From the IMG/VR virus record IMGVR_UViG_3300031999_000057, positions 1 to 43,349 of that record: a DNA stretch of 43,349 bases, one strand, 5' to 3'. Origin of the DNA: a virus. Shown here in pieces: positions 15,808 to 22,556 of this stretch. The position numbers and the translations under genes were made by a program. Every line of letters begins with the position of its first letter. Within the stretch, counting starts at the first letter, position 1. The notes beneath the pieces are model-generated. The model did not search any database and was not told the origin of the DNA. It saw only the letters and a program-made list of their open reading frames with translations.

Positions 15808-16483
15808 GGTTTAGATTTTTCTCGAATAACACTAGAATGGAATCATATAAGAAAATCATACATTTGTCAAGATACAGGTCGATAAACATCCGGCGGTCTT
15901 CCTGGAACTCGCCATGGTGTTTCCGGCATAGCGGGATTGCCCAATGATCTTTTGCCCCCGCACCCTTTGTCAACGGGAAGTGGTGCGTATCGACAACATC
16001 CCCGACTTGCGGCGGGTTGCAGAGAATACACCCATGCCGCGTAAGGTATTCCAGGTACTTTTTGAGTACGTTCATACCCCTTTTTGACTCCATTACGGCG
16101 TCAACGACCGATTCCATGTGTTCCTTATGCGGCGGCAGTTCCTTCGATTTGTGCGGCAGATATTTCTGTTTTATATCGTTCCATGAGATTTCTTTGGAAA
16201 ACGGGGCGGCGGAGAGGTCGGGATAAGACTTACTAAATTCCACGCAGTAGTAAAGGGTACGTTCCGAGCATCGCAAATCGACCGCGAGTTGTTCTATCAG
16301 GTTAAAAGTCGATATACCCTGTCGCTCGGCAGCGTCCGAAACAATTATCCCTAGCTCATGCCGCCCCTCAATTAGACTCCATCGCATAGCGAATCCAGTC
16401 TCGACTAGGCACGACTTGGCATGGTCTATCAGATAGCCGTACCACTCGGCTCCGGTATCAATCAGTTTCGCCGGAAGATTCAT
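15788..16483 (-). CDS. replication-region protein with C-terminal HNH domain (DUF968/Ref-like)
   Basis: A 231-residue protein started at 16483, which overlaps the previous stop as ATGA. The N-terminal 140 residues are helical with a likely DNA-binding segment (AVDLRCSERTLYYCVEFSKS). The C-terminal part has CILCNPP, VDTHHFPLTKGAGAKDHWA, and PLCRKHHGEF, the zinc-containing HNH nuclease pattern of phage DUF968/Ref-type recombination nucleases. It overlaps the helicase start by 20 bases. Expected role: DNA nicking or replication organisation beside the helicase. Confidence 0.7.
   Translation of the reverse strand: MNLPAKLIDTGAEWYGYLIDHAKSCLVETGFAMRWSLIEGRHELGIIVSDAAERQGISTFNLIEQLAVDLRCSERTLYYCVEFSKSYPDLSAAPFSKEISWNDIKQKYLPHKSKELPPHKEHMESVVDAVMESKRGMNVLKKYLEYLTRHGCILCNPPQVGDVVDTHHFPLTKGAGAKDHWAIPLCRKHHGEFQEDRRMFIDLYLDKCMIFLYDSILVLFEKNLNHDQEGK
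15842..15870 (-). promoter_or_regulatory. internal promoter candidate before the helicase gene
   Basis: TTGACA (15870-15865), spacer of 17, TATGAT (15847-15842), inside the 3' end of the upstream gene and about 35 bases before the helicase start. It matches consensus well but lies in coding DNA. Confidence 0.45.
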
Positions 16484-16947
16484 TTCACTTTTTCCCAATC
16501 CCAATCATAGGCACTTTGTGCGTTTTCCTTAATCAGCCGCGAAATCTCGTTATATCCCATGTCGGTCTTCTTCTCTCCGTATTTCAGCATCAACTCCGTC
16601 GCCTCGATTCCACGTTGATACGACGATTGTGCCGTAATAAGCACATTCTTATCCGGCGCAACCAACGGCGGCTCGGGTGGTTCTGATCCCGTGCCTGAAT
16701 TATCAATGGTTGGCCCATGCACTTTTGTGCAATTATCAAGGTTATAGAATTGCCCGTTCTGGGTATATGCCACTTTTGCCGCATCCCCAGTTTTTACCGA
16801 CTCTACACCTTTCCCTATTTCCGGCTTAAATGTTCCGGCCCATATCTCAACGCCGTTATCATCCCCAAATTTGATTGACCACATTTTCTTGCCCGTCGTC
16901 TTTGTCGGGGCAATACGAACCGCTAAAATCGTCCGTTCAAGTTCCAT
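16480..16947 (-). CDS. possible OB-fold single-stranded DNA-binding protein
   Basis: A 155-residue protein. The first 75 residues have an alternating beta pattern (TILAVRIAPTKTTGKKMWSI, then VEIWAGTFK, AKVAYTQNGQFYNL) that fits an OB fold. A Pro/Glu-rich linker (about 85-98) leads to a helical C-terminal region. Position next to helicase and nuclease genes supports an SSB- or recombination-mediator-like role. No signature motif proves it. Confidence 0.45.
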   Translation of the reverse strand: MELERTILAVRIAPTKTTGKKMWSIKFGDDNGVEIWAGTFKPEIGKGVESVKTGDAAKVAYTQNGQFYNLDNCTKVHGPTIDNSGTGSEPPEPPLVAPDKNVLITAQSSYQRGIEATELMLKYGEKKTDMGYNEISRLIKENAQSAYDWDWEKVK

Positions 16948-17273
16948 TATTTTTTCTCCCTATATAATAAACGCCAGCCGCGACCATAACTGTCGTAATC
17001 CTTTTTAAATTCCACATTACAACCGGGGCTATTATCAATAACCGCGTCTCTTAGATCAAAGCTAATTTTTGAAGCACAGTTTCTCCCCTGGAATATATAC
17101 ATCTTTGCACTTGTGCAATAAGCATTTAAAAAGAACGCGGATTCAACCCCTAATCTCTTCCATTCGCTCGTTATCAATTCCGGCCACAATTCCTGGGCAA
17201 TAGTCTTGAACTGTTCACATTTCGCCATTACCGCCAACACCCGGTCTTTCTCGATCTTTAATTCTTCACTCAT
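16947..17273 (-). CDS. unknown 108-residue protein
   Basis: A mixed alpha/beta protein with a helical N-terminus (EELKIEKDRVLAVMAKCEQF) and a C-terminal beta part. It touches the next gene by a one-base overlap (TAATG) and overlaps the upstream gene by four bases. No family was recognised. Confidence 0.6.
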   Translation of the reverse strand: MSEELKIEKDRVLAVMAKCEQFKTIAQELWPELITSEWKRLGVESAFFLNAYCTSAKMYIFQGRNCASKISFDLRDAVIDNSPGCNVEFKKDYDSYGRGWRLLYREKK

Positions 17274-17509
17274 TTTATTTTCTCCTCCATAATAATCGGT
17301 TCGGGTAGGCCGTGCTTCAATATCCCATGGACTTCACCCATTGTAAACCCCTCGATCATCCCGGCCAAATACGACCGGTCAGAATGTTCAATCAGGAATT
17401 TGATCTGACTAATCATCAAATCCACGCGCCCATTCTCCCCGGTGCGGTATTTCATGCCGCGCAGGAAGTCGTCCAGCATATAGCCTAGTTCTTCTTTTGG
17501 AAATCCCAT
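17270..17509 (-). CDS. small helical protein, unknown
   Basis: A 79-residue mostly helical acidic protein (KEELGYMLDDFLRGMKYR, then SYLAGMIEGFTMGEVHGIL). The ribosome site GAGGAGG overlaps the previous stop. Function is unknown. Confidence 0.6.
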   Translation of the reverse strand: MGFPKEELGYMLDDFLRGMKYRTGENGRVDLMISQIKFLIEHSDRSYLAGMIEGFTMGEVHGILKHGLPEPIIMEEKIK

Positions 17510-17689
17510 TTAATCCTCCTCGTATTCTACGATTAATTTTATTTTCGCAGTTTTGACCAATTCATAGACTCCGATGATATTTCGATCTCTGGCGGCCAAT
17601 TCCGATGCATCTTCTTCGGCCAGGAAGAATTCTTCCTTTGTCCCCGCGTTTTCCCTGAAAACATAAAGCCTTCTCGGATACTTTTTCAT
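17510..17689 (-). CDS. small protein, 59 residues, unknown
   Basis: A short gene between two coupled neighbours: MKKYPRRLYVFRENAGTKEE at the start, an acidic helix, then a beta-like end KIKLIVEYEED. It starts right after TAA of the upstream gene, with GAGGAGAAT as ribosome site, and its stop overlaps the ribosome site of the next gene. Confidence 0.6.
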   Translation of the reverse strand: MKKYPRRLYVFRENAGTKEEFFLAEEDASELAARDRNIIGVYELVKTAKIKLIVEYEED

Positions 17690-17842
17690 TTATTCTCCTC
17701 GTTTTTCGACCGCAAGTGGACGATAATAAAGCCTCATCCGGTCCGGGAACGCCTTTTTGATTGCGTCTTTTGCCTCATCGCAGAATGCATCTGCCAGTTT
17801 TCTGATCCGATCATACGTCAGTTCGATTGTCTTGTCCATCAT
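17690..17842 (-). CDS. small basic helical protein, 50 residues, unknown
   Basis: It starts MMDKTIELTYDRIRKLADAF and continues as a charged helix to EKRGE. A GGAG site lies upstream and the stop TAA is immediately followed by the next ATG. Two Met codons in tandem make the exact start ambiguous by one codon. Confidence 0.55.
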   Translation of the reverse strand: MMDKTIELTYDRIRKLADAFCDEAKDAIKKAFPDRMRLYYRPLAVEKRGE

Positions 17843-17843
17843 T

Positions 17844-17927
17844 TTATTTCTCCTTTTTATGGAAATAGATTACCATGATCGCCGCTATCACCAGCCACGA
17901 AATGAACGATAAAACGGCGTTATTCAT
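17844..17927 (-). CDS. 27-residue single-pass membrane peptide
   Basis: A tiny frame, ATGA-coupled to the gene upstream, encoding MNNAVLSFISWLVIAAIMVI followed by YFHKKEK. This is one membrane helix with a positive inner end. The context of tight coupling, a GGGGGAAG site and a downstream ribosome site made from its own last codons makes translation plausible. Confidence 0.5.
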   Translation of the reverse strand: MNNAVLSFISWLVIAAIMVIYFHKKEK

Positions 17928-18253
17928 GCTTCCCCCTGCCCTACCCCCCGGCTCGGCTTAGATCGGGGCTGTTTTGCCCCCTTTTCGATACAGCCGTCAT
18001 GTTTTTCGACAAAGAAACGCCTCTCCAGCGACCTTGCTTCCTCTTTATAGCTAAATTTTCCATTCTCCTCAAAATTATCCGGATCAAATAATTCTTTATC
18101 GAATCTTTTTATGGCCGTATTGAGTCTCTTTCCGAATCTAAGATACCAGAGTTGACAGGTAGTCCCACTACAAAATTTGACTTCAATAGGATTATCCCCG
18201 GCACATTCGACACAGTGCCGCCGTATTTGTTTAAGCGGATCACATTTTCTCAT
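17924..18253 (-). CDS. Cys-rich phage protein (CxxC zinc-finger type)
   Basis: A 109-residue protein. Residues 8-45 carry KQIRRHCVECAGDN, then FCSGTTCQLWYLRFGKR. This is a common motif in small phage proteins with the form C-x2-C, C-x4-C, L-W, RFG, found near replication genes. The rest is basic. It is likely a zinc-binding DNA-associated protein; function is not established. It overlaps the glycosidase gene by four bases. Confidence 0.7.
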   Translation of the reverse strand: MRKCDPLKQIRRHCVECAGDNPIEVKFCSGTTCQLWYLRFGKRLNTAIKRFDKELFDPDNFEENGKFSYKEEARSLERRFFVEKHDGCIEKGAKQPRSKPSRGVGQGEA

Positions 18254-19269
18254 CCTTGCATTACCTCTTTATATGCCCTACCCATAGCTTGCATTTCTGC
18301 CGAGCCAAGCTCCATCTCTTGCTTCAAATTCGGCGTACTGAAGCCCCGAAAGGCACTCGCACTGAGATGATCGAAACCAACTGTGCGCCGCAAAAAGTAT
18401 TTGCACAGATGATAAAGCTGAGTCGGGGACGGCTTGCGCGTCTGCGGATTTGACCAGAAATCGTATCCGGTTGATTGTTTCTCCTGATCTTCTCCGTCAT
18501 CCGAGGGATATAAACCCAGCGACATAAGTTGTTGACATCCGGGCGATCCGGCCCACCATTTATCCATGGTCGCCTCACTTCCGCAACAATGGCAACATGA
18601 AATATACCCCCCGTCCTTCAGATATTGAGCATAGTCGCCGCTATCAATGAACGGAATGGAGATATACTTGGGAGTTATGCCTTCGTCTTCCAGGATCGAA
18701 ACGATATGCTTAACGCGGTCAAGATTCCTTTCCTCATTCGCCGGTTCAAAGATCACGTTTGGCTTGTAAATTTTCGCAGCCTGGATTAGCTTCCTCAAAA
18801 CATCGTCCTCCAACCAACCCTTATACGGCATGAGGGAAAGGATGAGCGTCAGGTCACGTTCCCTGATAAGCGATAGGACATAATGGAAGTGTTCATAATA
18901 ATCGGCATCGCGGCCAGGGACATAGCTTGACCATTCAGGTGACTCGTCCATGAACGCCGACAAACTCCGTAAACTATTTATCCCATTCTCGACTAGGCAA
19001 TCGAAATATGCGGGTAAATCGGCGGCTTTGAAATACTGCCCGTCCCTGGAACAGGTGATGGTCAAACATCCGCCGCTAAAACACGGGAGTTTGCCTGTCT
19101 TCCAATATGGGATATCGCATTTTTTGATTACGGGCGGTGGGGGCGGAGGAGGTGGAGGTTCGGGGGGCAATGGCGGTACAGTAGGTTCATATCTTTGACA
19201 GTCGCATAACTCATACCACCAACTACATTTCTTCGCGTTCTTACAAAATGCTTTGCGGAAATTAATCAT
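18250..19269 (-). CDS. TIM-barrel glycoside hydrolase-like protein with polyproline linker
   Basis: A 339-residue protein. The N-terminus is Cys/Trp-rich (about 1-27), followed by a proline linker (about 29-47, including nine Pro in a row). The catalytic part has the look of a GH5-type (beta/alpha)8 barrel: strand LTLILSLMPYKGWL, then VIFEPANEERN with the Asn-Glu pair of clan GH-A, later YISIPFIDSG and YISCCHCC. It may cleave a cell-surface or biofilm polysaccharide, or cell wall. An enzyme of this kind in the middle of the early operon is unexpected. No signal peptide is seen. Confidence 0.6.
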   Translation of the reverse strand: MINFRKAFCKNAKKCSWWYELCDCQRYEPTVPPLPPEPPPPPPPPPVIKKCDIPYWKTGKLPCFSGGCLTITCSRDGQYFKAADLPAYFDCLVENGINSLRSLSAFMDESPEWSSYVPGRDADYYEHFHYVLSLIRERDLTLILSLMPYKGWLEDDVLRKLIQAAKIYKPNVIFEPANEERNLDRVKHIVSILEDEGITPKYISIPFIDSGDYAQYLKDGGYISCCHCCGSEATMDKWWAGSPGCQQLMSLGLYPSDDGEDQEKQSTGYDFWSNPQTRKPSPTQLYHLCKYFLRRTVGFDHLSASAFRGFSTPNLKQEMELGSAEMQAMGRAYKEVMQG

Positions 19270-19411
19270 GGTTTTTCCTCTCTCTCACGAGTCGCCGGAG
19301 TTCGGCCAGGCATTCTCTTAAAAGAATTGGTCGATAACCCCTTTCCCCAGACCATTGCTCAAACATTTTAAGTTTCCAATAAAGTTCTCTCTTACTCGGC
19401 CTTTTTTTCAT
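19262..19411 (-). CDS. small basic protein, 49 residues (paralogue of the next-but-one gene)
   Basis: It starts MKKRPSKRELYWKLKMF and ends LAELRRLVRERKNHD. Start and end match the gene at 19572-19742 (MKNRPSKKKLF...LAELKRLVKARRRE), so the two are duplicates with different middles. It is ATGA-coupled on both sides or nearly so, overlapping the glycosidase start by eight bases. Confidence 0.6.
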   Translation of the reverse strand: MKKRPSKRELYWKLKMFEQWSGERGYRPILLRECLAELRRLVRERKNHD

Positions 19412-19575
19412 TTTCCTACCTCTGTAATTGGCCCACATTCAACCTCTACGGGATTGCCATCTTTTCCCATTTCGGCCCGACTGTGACTGAATAATTTTTT
19501 ATCAAATTCTCTCCCGCATCCTTCACACCGATATTGTTTAGGTTTTTCCTCTATCTCGAACCTCTTTTGTTTCAT
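19408..19575 (-). CDS. small zinc-ribbon protein, 55 residues
   Basis: It starts at 19575 after GGAGGAGGG. It carries YRCEGCGREFDKKLFSHS and a later Cys before a short tail. One treble-clef-like zinc site is likely. It is coupled by ATGA to both neighbours. Confidence 0.6.
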   Translation of the reverse strand: MKQKRFEIEEKPKQYRCEGCGREFDKKLFSHSRAEMGKDGNPVEVECGPITEVGK

Positions 19576-19742
19576 TCCCTCCTCCTTGCCTTTACAAGTC
19601 GCTTGAGTTCGGCTAGTAAGGGACAATGCTTACTATCAGCCGATAGATAACCCATGCAAGATGGATCACAACATAGACATCTCAATCTAGTTGCTTCACT
19701 CAAAAGCTGAAATAGTTTTTTCTTGCTCGGCCTATTTTTCAT
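19572..19742 (-). CDS. small Cys-rich protein, 56 residues
   Basis: It starts at 19742 after AGGAGGTATCCG. The middle has CLCCDPSCMGYLSADSKHC, a probable metal site. N- and C-terminal ends match the paralogue at 19262-19411. The start context (AGGAGGTATCCGATGAAAA) is identical to that of the plus-strand gene at 29610, an example of reused gene-start DNA. Confidence 0.6.
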   Translation of the reverse strand: MKNRPSKKKLFQLLSEATRLRCLCCDPSCMGYLSADSKHCPLLAELKRLVKARRRE

Positions 19743-19929
19743 CGGATACCTCCTGTTTGGCCTTCCCATACCCCTTGTCATAGCCCTCATCATAGTATTT
19801 TGCGAGGCACGTCTCGCATGGCTCGACCGTAAAAGAGGGGCGTCCGCGTCGGCTAGAATCCGAGGATTTATTACAAAGGCCCGCACCACATGAACAGAAA
19901 ATCTCAATGTCGATGCTTATTTCAGGCAT
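19732..19929 (-). CDS. small zinc-ribbon protein, 65 residues
   Basis: It starts at 19929 with a GAGGTGG site. The first half has IEIFCSCGAGLC and the second half CETCLAKYYDEGYDKGYG, so two Cys pairs could bind zinc. It ends in an acidic helix and overlaps the next gene by 11 bases. Confidence 0.6.
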   Translation of the reverse strand: MPEISIDIEIFCSCGAGLCNKSSDSSRRGRPSFTVEPCETCLAKYYDEGYDKGYGKAKQEVSDEK

Positions 19930-20188
19930 TGTCCACCTCATATCCGAGTTCCTTGAGCATGGTAGTTAATTTCCAAAGTATGTCAGTCCAATCATGTCTA
20001 TCCATTGTCTTCGCGATTTCTTTCAGTCGTTCCCTGCTCACCTTGCACTCTATGCGGGCGCGGATGGCCTGATAAATCTCTTTGTGTTTTCCCTCTATCG
20101 GCATACTTTTCGGCCCGTTGGAGAACCACTCAAAATACATGGCCTCTAAAGCCTGCAACATTTCTTCCATCGTCGGTTCGTCGGGCAT
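19922..20188 (-). CDS. helical protein, 88 residues, unknown
   Basis: A mostly helical acidic protein (MEEMLQALEAMYFEWF, then IYQAIRARIECKVSRERL). No domain was recognised. It overlaps the downstream gene by eight bases. The 16 bases upstream of its start are covered by the end of a possible ten-codon frame. Confidence 0.6.
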   Translation of the reverse strand: MPDEPTMEEMLQALEAMYFEWFSNGPKSMPIEGKHKEIYQAIRARIECKVSRERLKEIAKTMDRHDWTDILWKLTTMLKELGYEVDNA

Positions 20189-20191
20189 CTA

Positions 20192-20221
20192 GGACTCCTT
20201 GATCTCAGCTACCTTTTTCAT
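20192..20221 (-). CDS. possible 10-codon micro-ORF
   Basis: An ATG at 20221 follows GGGAGGGGAAG, the strong site created by the C-terminal coding sequence of the upstream gene, and encodes MKKVAEIKES before TAG (20189-20191). It may be a leftover of a removed gene, or a coupling relay. The same position relative to the module is used by real genes elsewhere. Confidence 0.2.
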
Positions 20222-20600
20222 CTTCCCCTCCCGCCTCATCGTAAATCCATTGTCTTGCAATTTCGCAAAGAGCTACGAAAACGGCGTCTTTGTCACGCTC
20301 TAATTGTCCCAAGTCAGCATATGGCACTAGGTCTGGATGGATTTTATTTTCCCGACTATATTCAGAACCGTATTTCCAACCCATCGAGAAATAAGATTGC
20401 ATCCAACTTCCATGTAGTTCTTCGGGGCTTCGGCTTCGTTGCTCTCCACATTGGCGCTCAATTACTTTGATAAATTGATTTCTAAAGGGTTCTTCCCTCT
20501 CGTCCCAGGAGGAGGGAACAATCGGGGCAAGGGAACCCGTTGCCGCTAACCTAGCCCCCTCATAGACAAACCTTGCTCTCCGCTCTGTCAAATTATTCAT
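20205..20600 (-). CDS. unknown 131-residue protein with AGGEDEKG tail
   Basis: A mixed protein with an aromatic centre (SWMQSYFSMGWKYGSEYS) and a helical end. The last residues AGGEDEKGS are encoded by the junction module shared with other genes here. No family was recognised. The start at 20600 follows GGGAGGGGAAG. Confidence 0.65.
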   Translation of the reverse strand: MNNLTERRARFVYEGARLAATGSLAPIVPSSWDEREEPFRNQFIKVIERQCGEQRSRSPEELHGSWMQSYFSMGWKYGSEYSRENKIHPDLVPYADLGQLERDKDAVFVALCEIARQWIYDEAGGEDEKGS

Positions 20601-20787
20601 CTTCCCCTCCCGCCGAGGGCGACTTGGCTAATAAATCTCTGATGTCCAAAAGAACCTCGATGGCAAGCCCCAGGTTCTGCATAACGCTTTCGAGATTCAG
20701 GTTCACCGCTAAATTAATGTCACCCGCATATGGCGATCCACTTCGGTTCCAAGTGATTCCGCTCTCTACCTCTTTTCGTGTTCTCAT
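20593..20787 (-). CDS. small protein with SAGGEDE tail, unknown
   Basis: A 64-residue protein with a helical C-terminal half (NLESVMQNLGLAIEVLLDIR) and the tail SPSAGGEDE. It overlaps the next gene by eight bases. Its start follows AAGGGGAGAAGGAGAAGGA, the other junction module. Confidence 0.6.
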   Translation of the reverse strand: MRTRKEVESGITWNRSGSPYAGDINLAVNLNLESVMQNLGLAIEVLLDIRDLLAKSPSAGGEDE

Positions 20788-21455
20788 TCCTTCTCCTTCT
20801 CCCCTTCCTGGGCGGCGTGGCCTTGCGGTTCAAGATACTTGATTTTCTTGCCTAGTTTTTTGGCATATTCTATTTCGTTCCTTGTTGATTCTCCTATGTA
20901 GCCGCCGACATTTAGAATAAAAACCTCGTCGGCCAAGTCGATTTTCCGTAGATGAAGTTCATCCATTTTTTCGGCAAGCCCCTCGGCCTCGGCTTGGTGG
21001 TCGTCTGCGGCCGGTCTATTCAACTCATCAAAATAAGATGGGGGCAACCAGTGAAGCCCAAGAGCAATGTTCCCCGCTTTTTCATATTCCCACATGAAAA
21101 TTCCAAACTGTTCTATAAACCTAGACGAACCGCAGAGGCAGACAATCTTAGGTCGTTTTACGCTCGGCCCCGAAAGCGCGGCCTCCTTATCTGAGACGAT
21201 TAACTCTCCGCCAAAGTGTCCTATCAAAAGTTCCCCGATTTCGGCGGCATCGACTCCGCTTATGTCCAGAAAGCTCTTACCGAGATGGAATCGGTATTTC
21301 GGCCCCGAAAGCGCGGCAAGGATGGCTTGCATCATTTCCATGTCTTTCCTTGCCTTTTTAATGTCTATCGAGCCCGGATATGCCTTAATAAATTTCTCAA
21401 TATGCTTAATCTTCTCTTCCAGCCACGCCCTCATTTCATCGATTGCCTTTTTCAT
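20784..21455 (-). CDS. nucleoside 2-deoxyribosyltransferase-like protein fused to a repeated helical domain
   Basis: A 223-residue protein. The first 70 residues are a helical domain with EMRAWLEEKIKHIEKF and MQAILAALSGP, shared with the gene at 21624. The C-terminal 120 residues match the NDT-like fold: KIVCLCGSSRFIEQF, then LHLRKIDLADEVFILNVGGY and IGESTRNEIEYAKKLGKKI. This family exchanges bases on deoxynucleosides or binds nucleotides; here a role in nucleotide salvage or modification is likely. It ends EGEKEKE over the next ribosome site. Confidence 0.75.
   Translation of the reverse strand: MKKAIDEMRAWLEEKIKHIEKFIKAYPGSIDIKKARKDMEMMQAILAALSGPKYRFHLGKSFLDISGVDAAEIGELLIGHFGGELIVSDKEAALSGPSVKRPKIVCLCGSSRFIEQFGIFMWEYEKAGNIALGLHWLPPSYFDELNRPAADDHQAEAEGLAEKMDELHLRKIDLADEVFILNVGGYIGESTRNEIEYAKKLGKKIKYLEPQGHAAQEGEKEKE
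21301..21329 (-). repeat. 29-bp exact repeat inside paralogous genes (other copy 21943-21971)
   Basis: Identical in the two genes sharing the QAILAALSGP domain. A partial third copy lies at 21163-21182. It shows recent duplication or gene conversion between them. Confidence 0.75.
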
Positions 21456-21624
21456 CTTCCCCTCCCGCCGAGGTCGGCTCTTTTGGTTCATCGGGCCAGC
21501 CATCTCTTTCCCAATGTGTCCATGAAATATTCATCGCCCTGGTTGCTTGCTCCATTGTGATAATGCCCATTTTAACCAACAACTTAGCCAAGCCGACAAG
21601 CTCATGGATGTCTCTATTTATCAT
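21436..21624 (-). CDS. small protein with SAGGEDEKG tail
   Basis: A 62-residue protein. Its helices (VGLAKLLVKMGIITMEQATR) are followed by an acidic tail EPTSAGGEDEKGNR. The DNA of the tail matches 8369-8400 at 31 of 32 positions and also serves as ribosome site for the gene at 21455. Function is unknown. Confidence 0.6.
   Translation of the reverse strand: MINRDIHELVGLAKLLVKMGIITMEQATRAMNISWTHWERDGWPDEPKEPTSAGGEDEKGNR
21453..21484 (-). repeat. 32-bp gene-junction module, copy (other copy 8369-8400)
   Basis: Matches 8369-8400 at 31 of 32 positions although the two sites are 13 kb apart. It codes the end of one gene (TSAGGEDE) and contains the ribosome site of the next (GGGAGGGGAAG before ATG). 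Shorter versions are found at 20219-20236 and 20598-20615. Confidence 0.75.
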
Positions 21625-22109
21625 TAGCCCTCCTTCTCCCCTTCCAAGGCGTGGCCGAGGATGAGGGCACGGATTTTGTCCAAGTCTTCAAATGCTTGTT
21701 TGACCTCAGCCTTTTCCCAATCAGCCATGTCTAACCGAAGCTGAACCAGATAATGAACCTCTAACTGAATCGCCAATCTTCTCCTCTCCTCCTCGCTTGG
21801 CCCAAGCGCGGAGTGACCGAGGATGAGGTCGCGGATTTTATCGTCCCTGGCCCTCCATGCCGGAAGCCTAAATTGAGTTTCCTCCGTATGCCGCACGAGG
21901 TCATTGAAATCACGAAGCGATAATTCCCTCTCCTCCCCACTCGGCCCCGAAAGCGCGGCAAGGATGGCTTGATATATCCCAATGTTGTATTTAGTTTCTG
22001 AATAACTCGGACTGGTCTCATCCACGTCAAGGGCATCTAGGTGCTTTAACCATTCCGTATCCCGCGTAATCTTCTCCTCCAGCCACGCCCTCATTTCGTT
22101 AGTCGCCAT
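21624..22109 (-). CDS. helical protein, 161 residues, paralogous to the NDT-like protein's N-terminus
   Basis: It starts at 22109 after GGGAGGT. The first 60 residues repeat the module of 20784-21455 (EMRAWLEEKI, then YQAILAALSGP). The rest has acidic helices with two copies of a LILGH motif (DLILGHSALGP and ALILGHALEGEKEG). Perfect 29-base DNA identity with the neighbouring copy shows a recent shared origin. No enzymatic part is present, so it may be a regulatory or oligomerising partner. Confidence 0.65.
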   Translation of the reverse strand: MATNEMRAWLEEKITRDTEWLKHLDALDVDETSPSYSETKYNIGIYQAILAALSGPSGEERELSLRDFNDLVRHTEETQFRLPAWRARDDKIRDLILGHSALGPSEEERRRLAIQLEVHYLVQLRLDMADWEKAEVKQAFEDLDKIRALILGHALEGEKEG

Positions 22110-22278
22110 CGCGGACCTCCCTTTGCTCAATCAAAAACCTAAATGGACAGGAACTACAGATTTTCCCGCCCCGCTTTCTGACATTTCGACAATTTTTATA
22201 CCATTGAGATTGTGGCCTTTCCATCGCTACCCCCAGGATCATCTCCAGTCTTTCCATACGATCATTTTTAGTCGCCAT
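22099..22278 (-). CDS. small Cys-containing protein, 59 residues
   Basis: It starts MATKNDRMERLEMILG at 22278 and contains WYKNCRNVRKRGGKICSSCP, a likely zinc site. It ends VRDGD, with the DNA GATGGCGACTAA overlapping the next start (MATN). The same junction occurs at its own start, where the upstream gene ends EDGD. Confidence 0.6.
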   Translation of the reverse strand: MATKNDRMERLEMILGVAMERPQSQWYKNCRNVRKRGGKICSSCPFRFLIEQREVRDGD

Positions 22279-22549
22279 CTTCAATCTCCACGCCAATGGA
22301 TTTGAGCCAATCGGCCAGAACATCCGTTGCTGATTCTTTTGTTGTCAGGTATCCCTTCTTGACAACTTCATAAATAGCAAGCATTTTAAGGGTGACATTC
22401 ATTACTTGATCTATCATCACAGACGGCAGCTTGGGCAGGGGGCAGGAGGCGGGAATATTTTTATCCAATGCGTCCTGACATTCTTTGCAGTCGGATTCAA
22501 TCGGACAATCTCTACAACAAGTAACCACGAGCATCCGCTTATCGGTCAT
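22268..22549 (-). CDS. Cys-rich small protein, 93 residues
   Basis: The N-terminal half has CCRDCPIESDCKECQDAL and a later Cys (SCPLP), a probable metal cluster. The C-terminal half is helical (VTLKMLAIYEVVKKGY). It is preceded by GGAGGTAGAGATAAC. It ends EDGD, sharing its last bases with the next gene's start. Confidence 0.6.
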   Translation of the reverse strand: MTDKRMLVVTCCRDCPIESDCKECQDALDKNIPASCPLPKLPSVMIDQVMNVTLKMLAIYEVVKKGYLTTKESATDVLADWLKSIGVEIEDGD

Positions 22550-22556
22550 GTTATCT

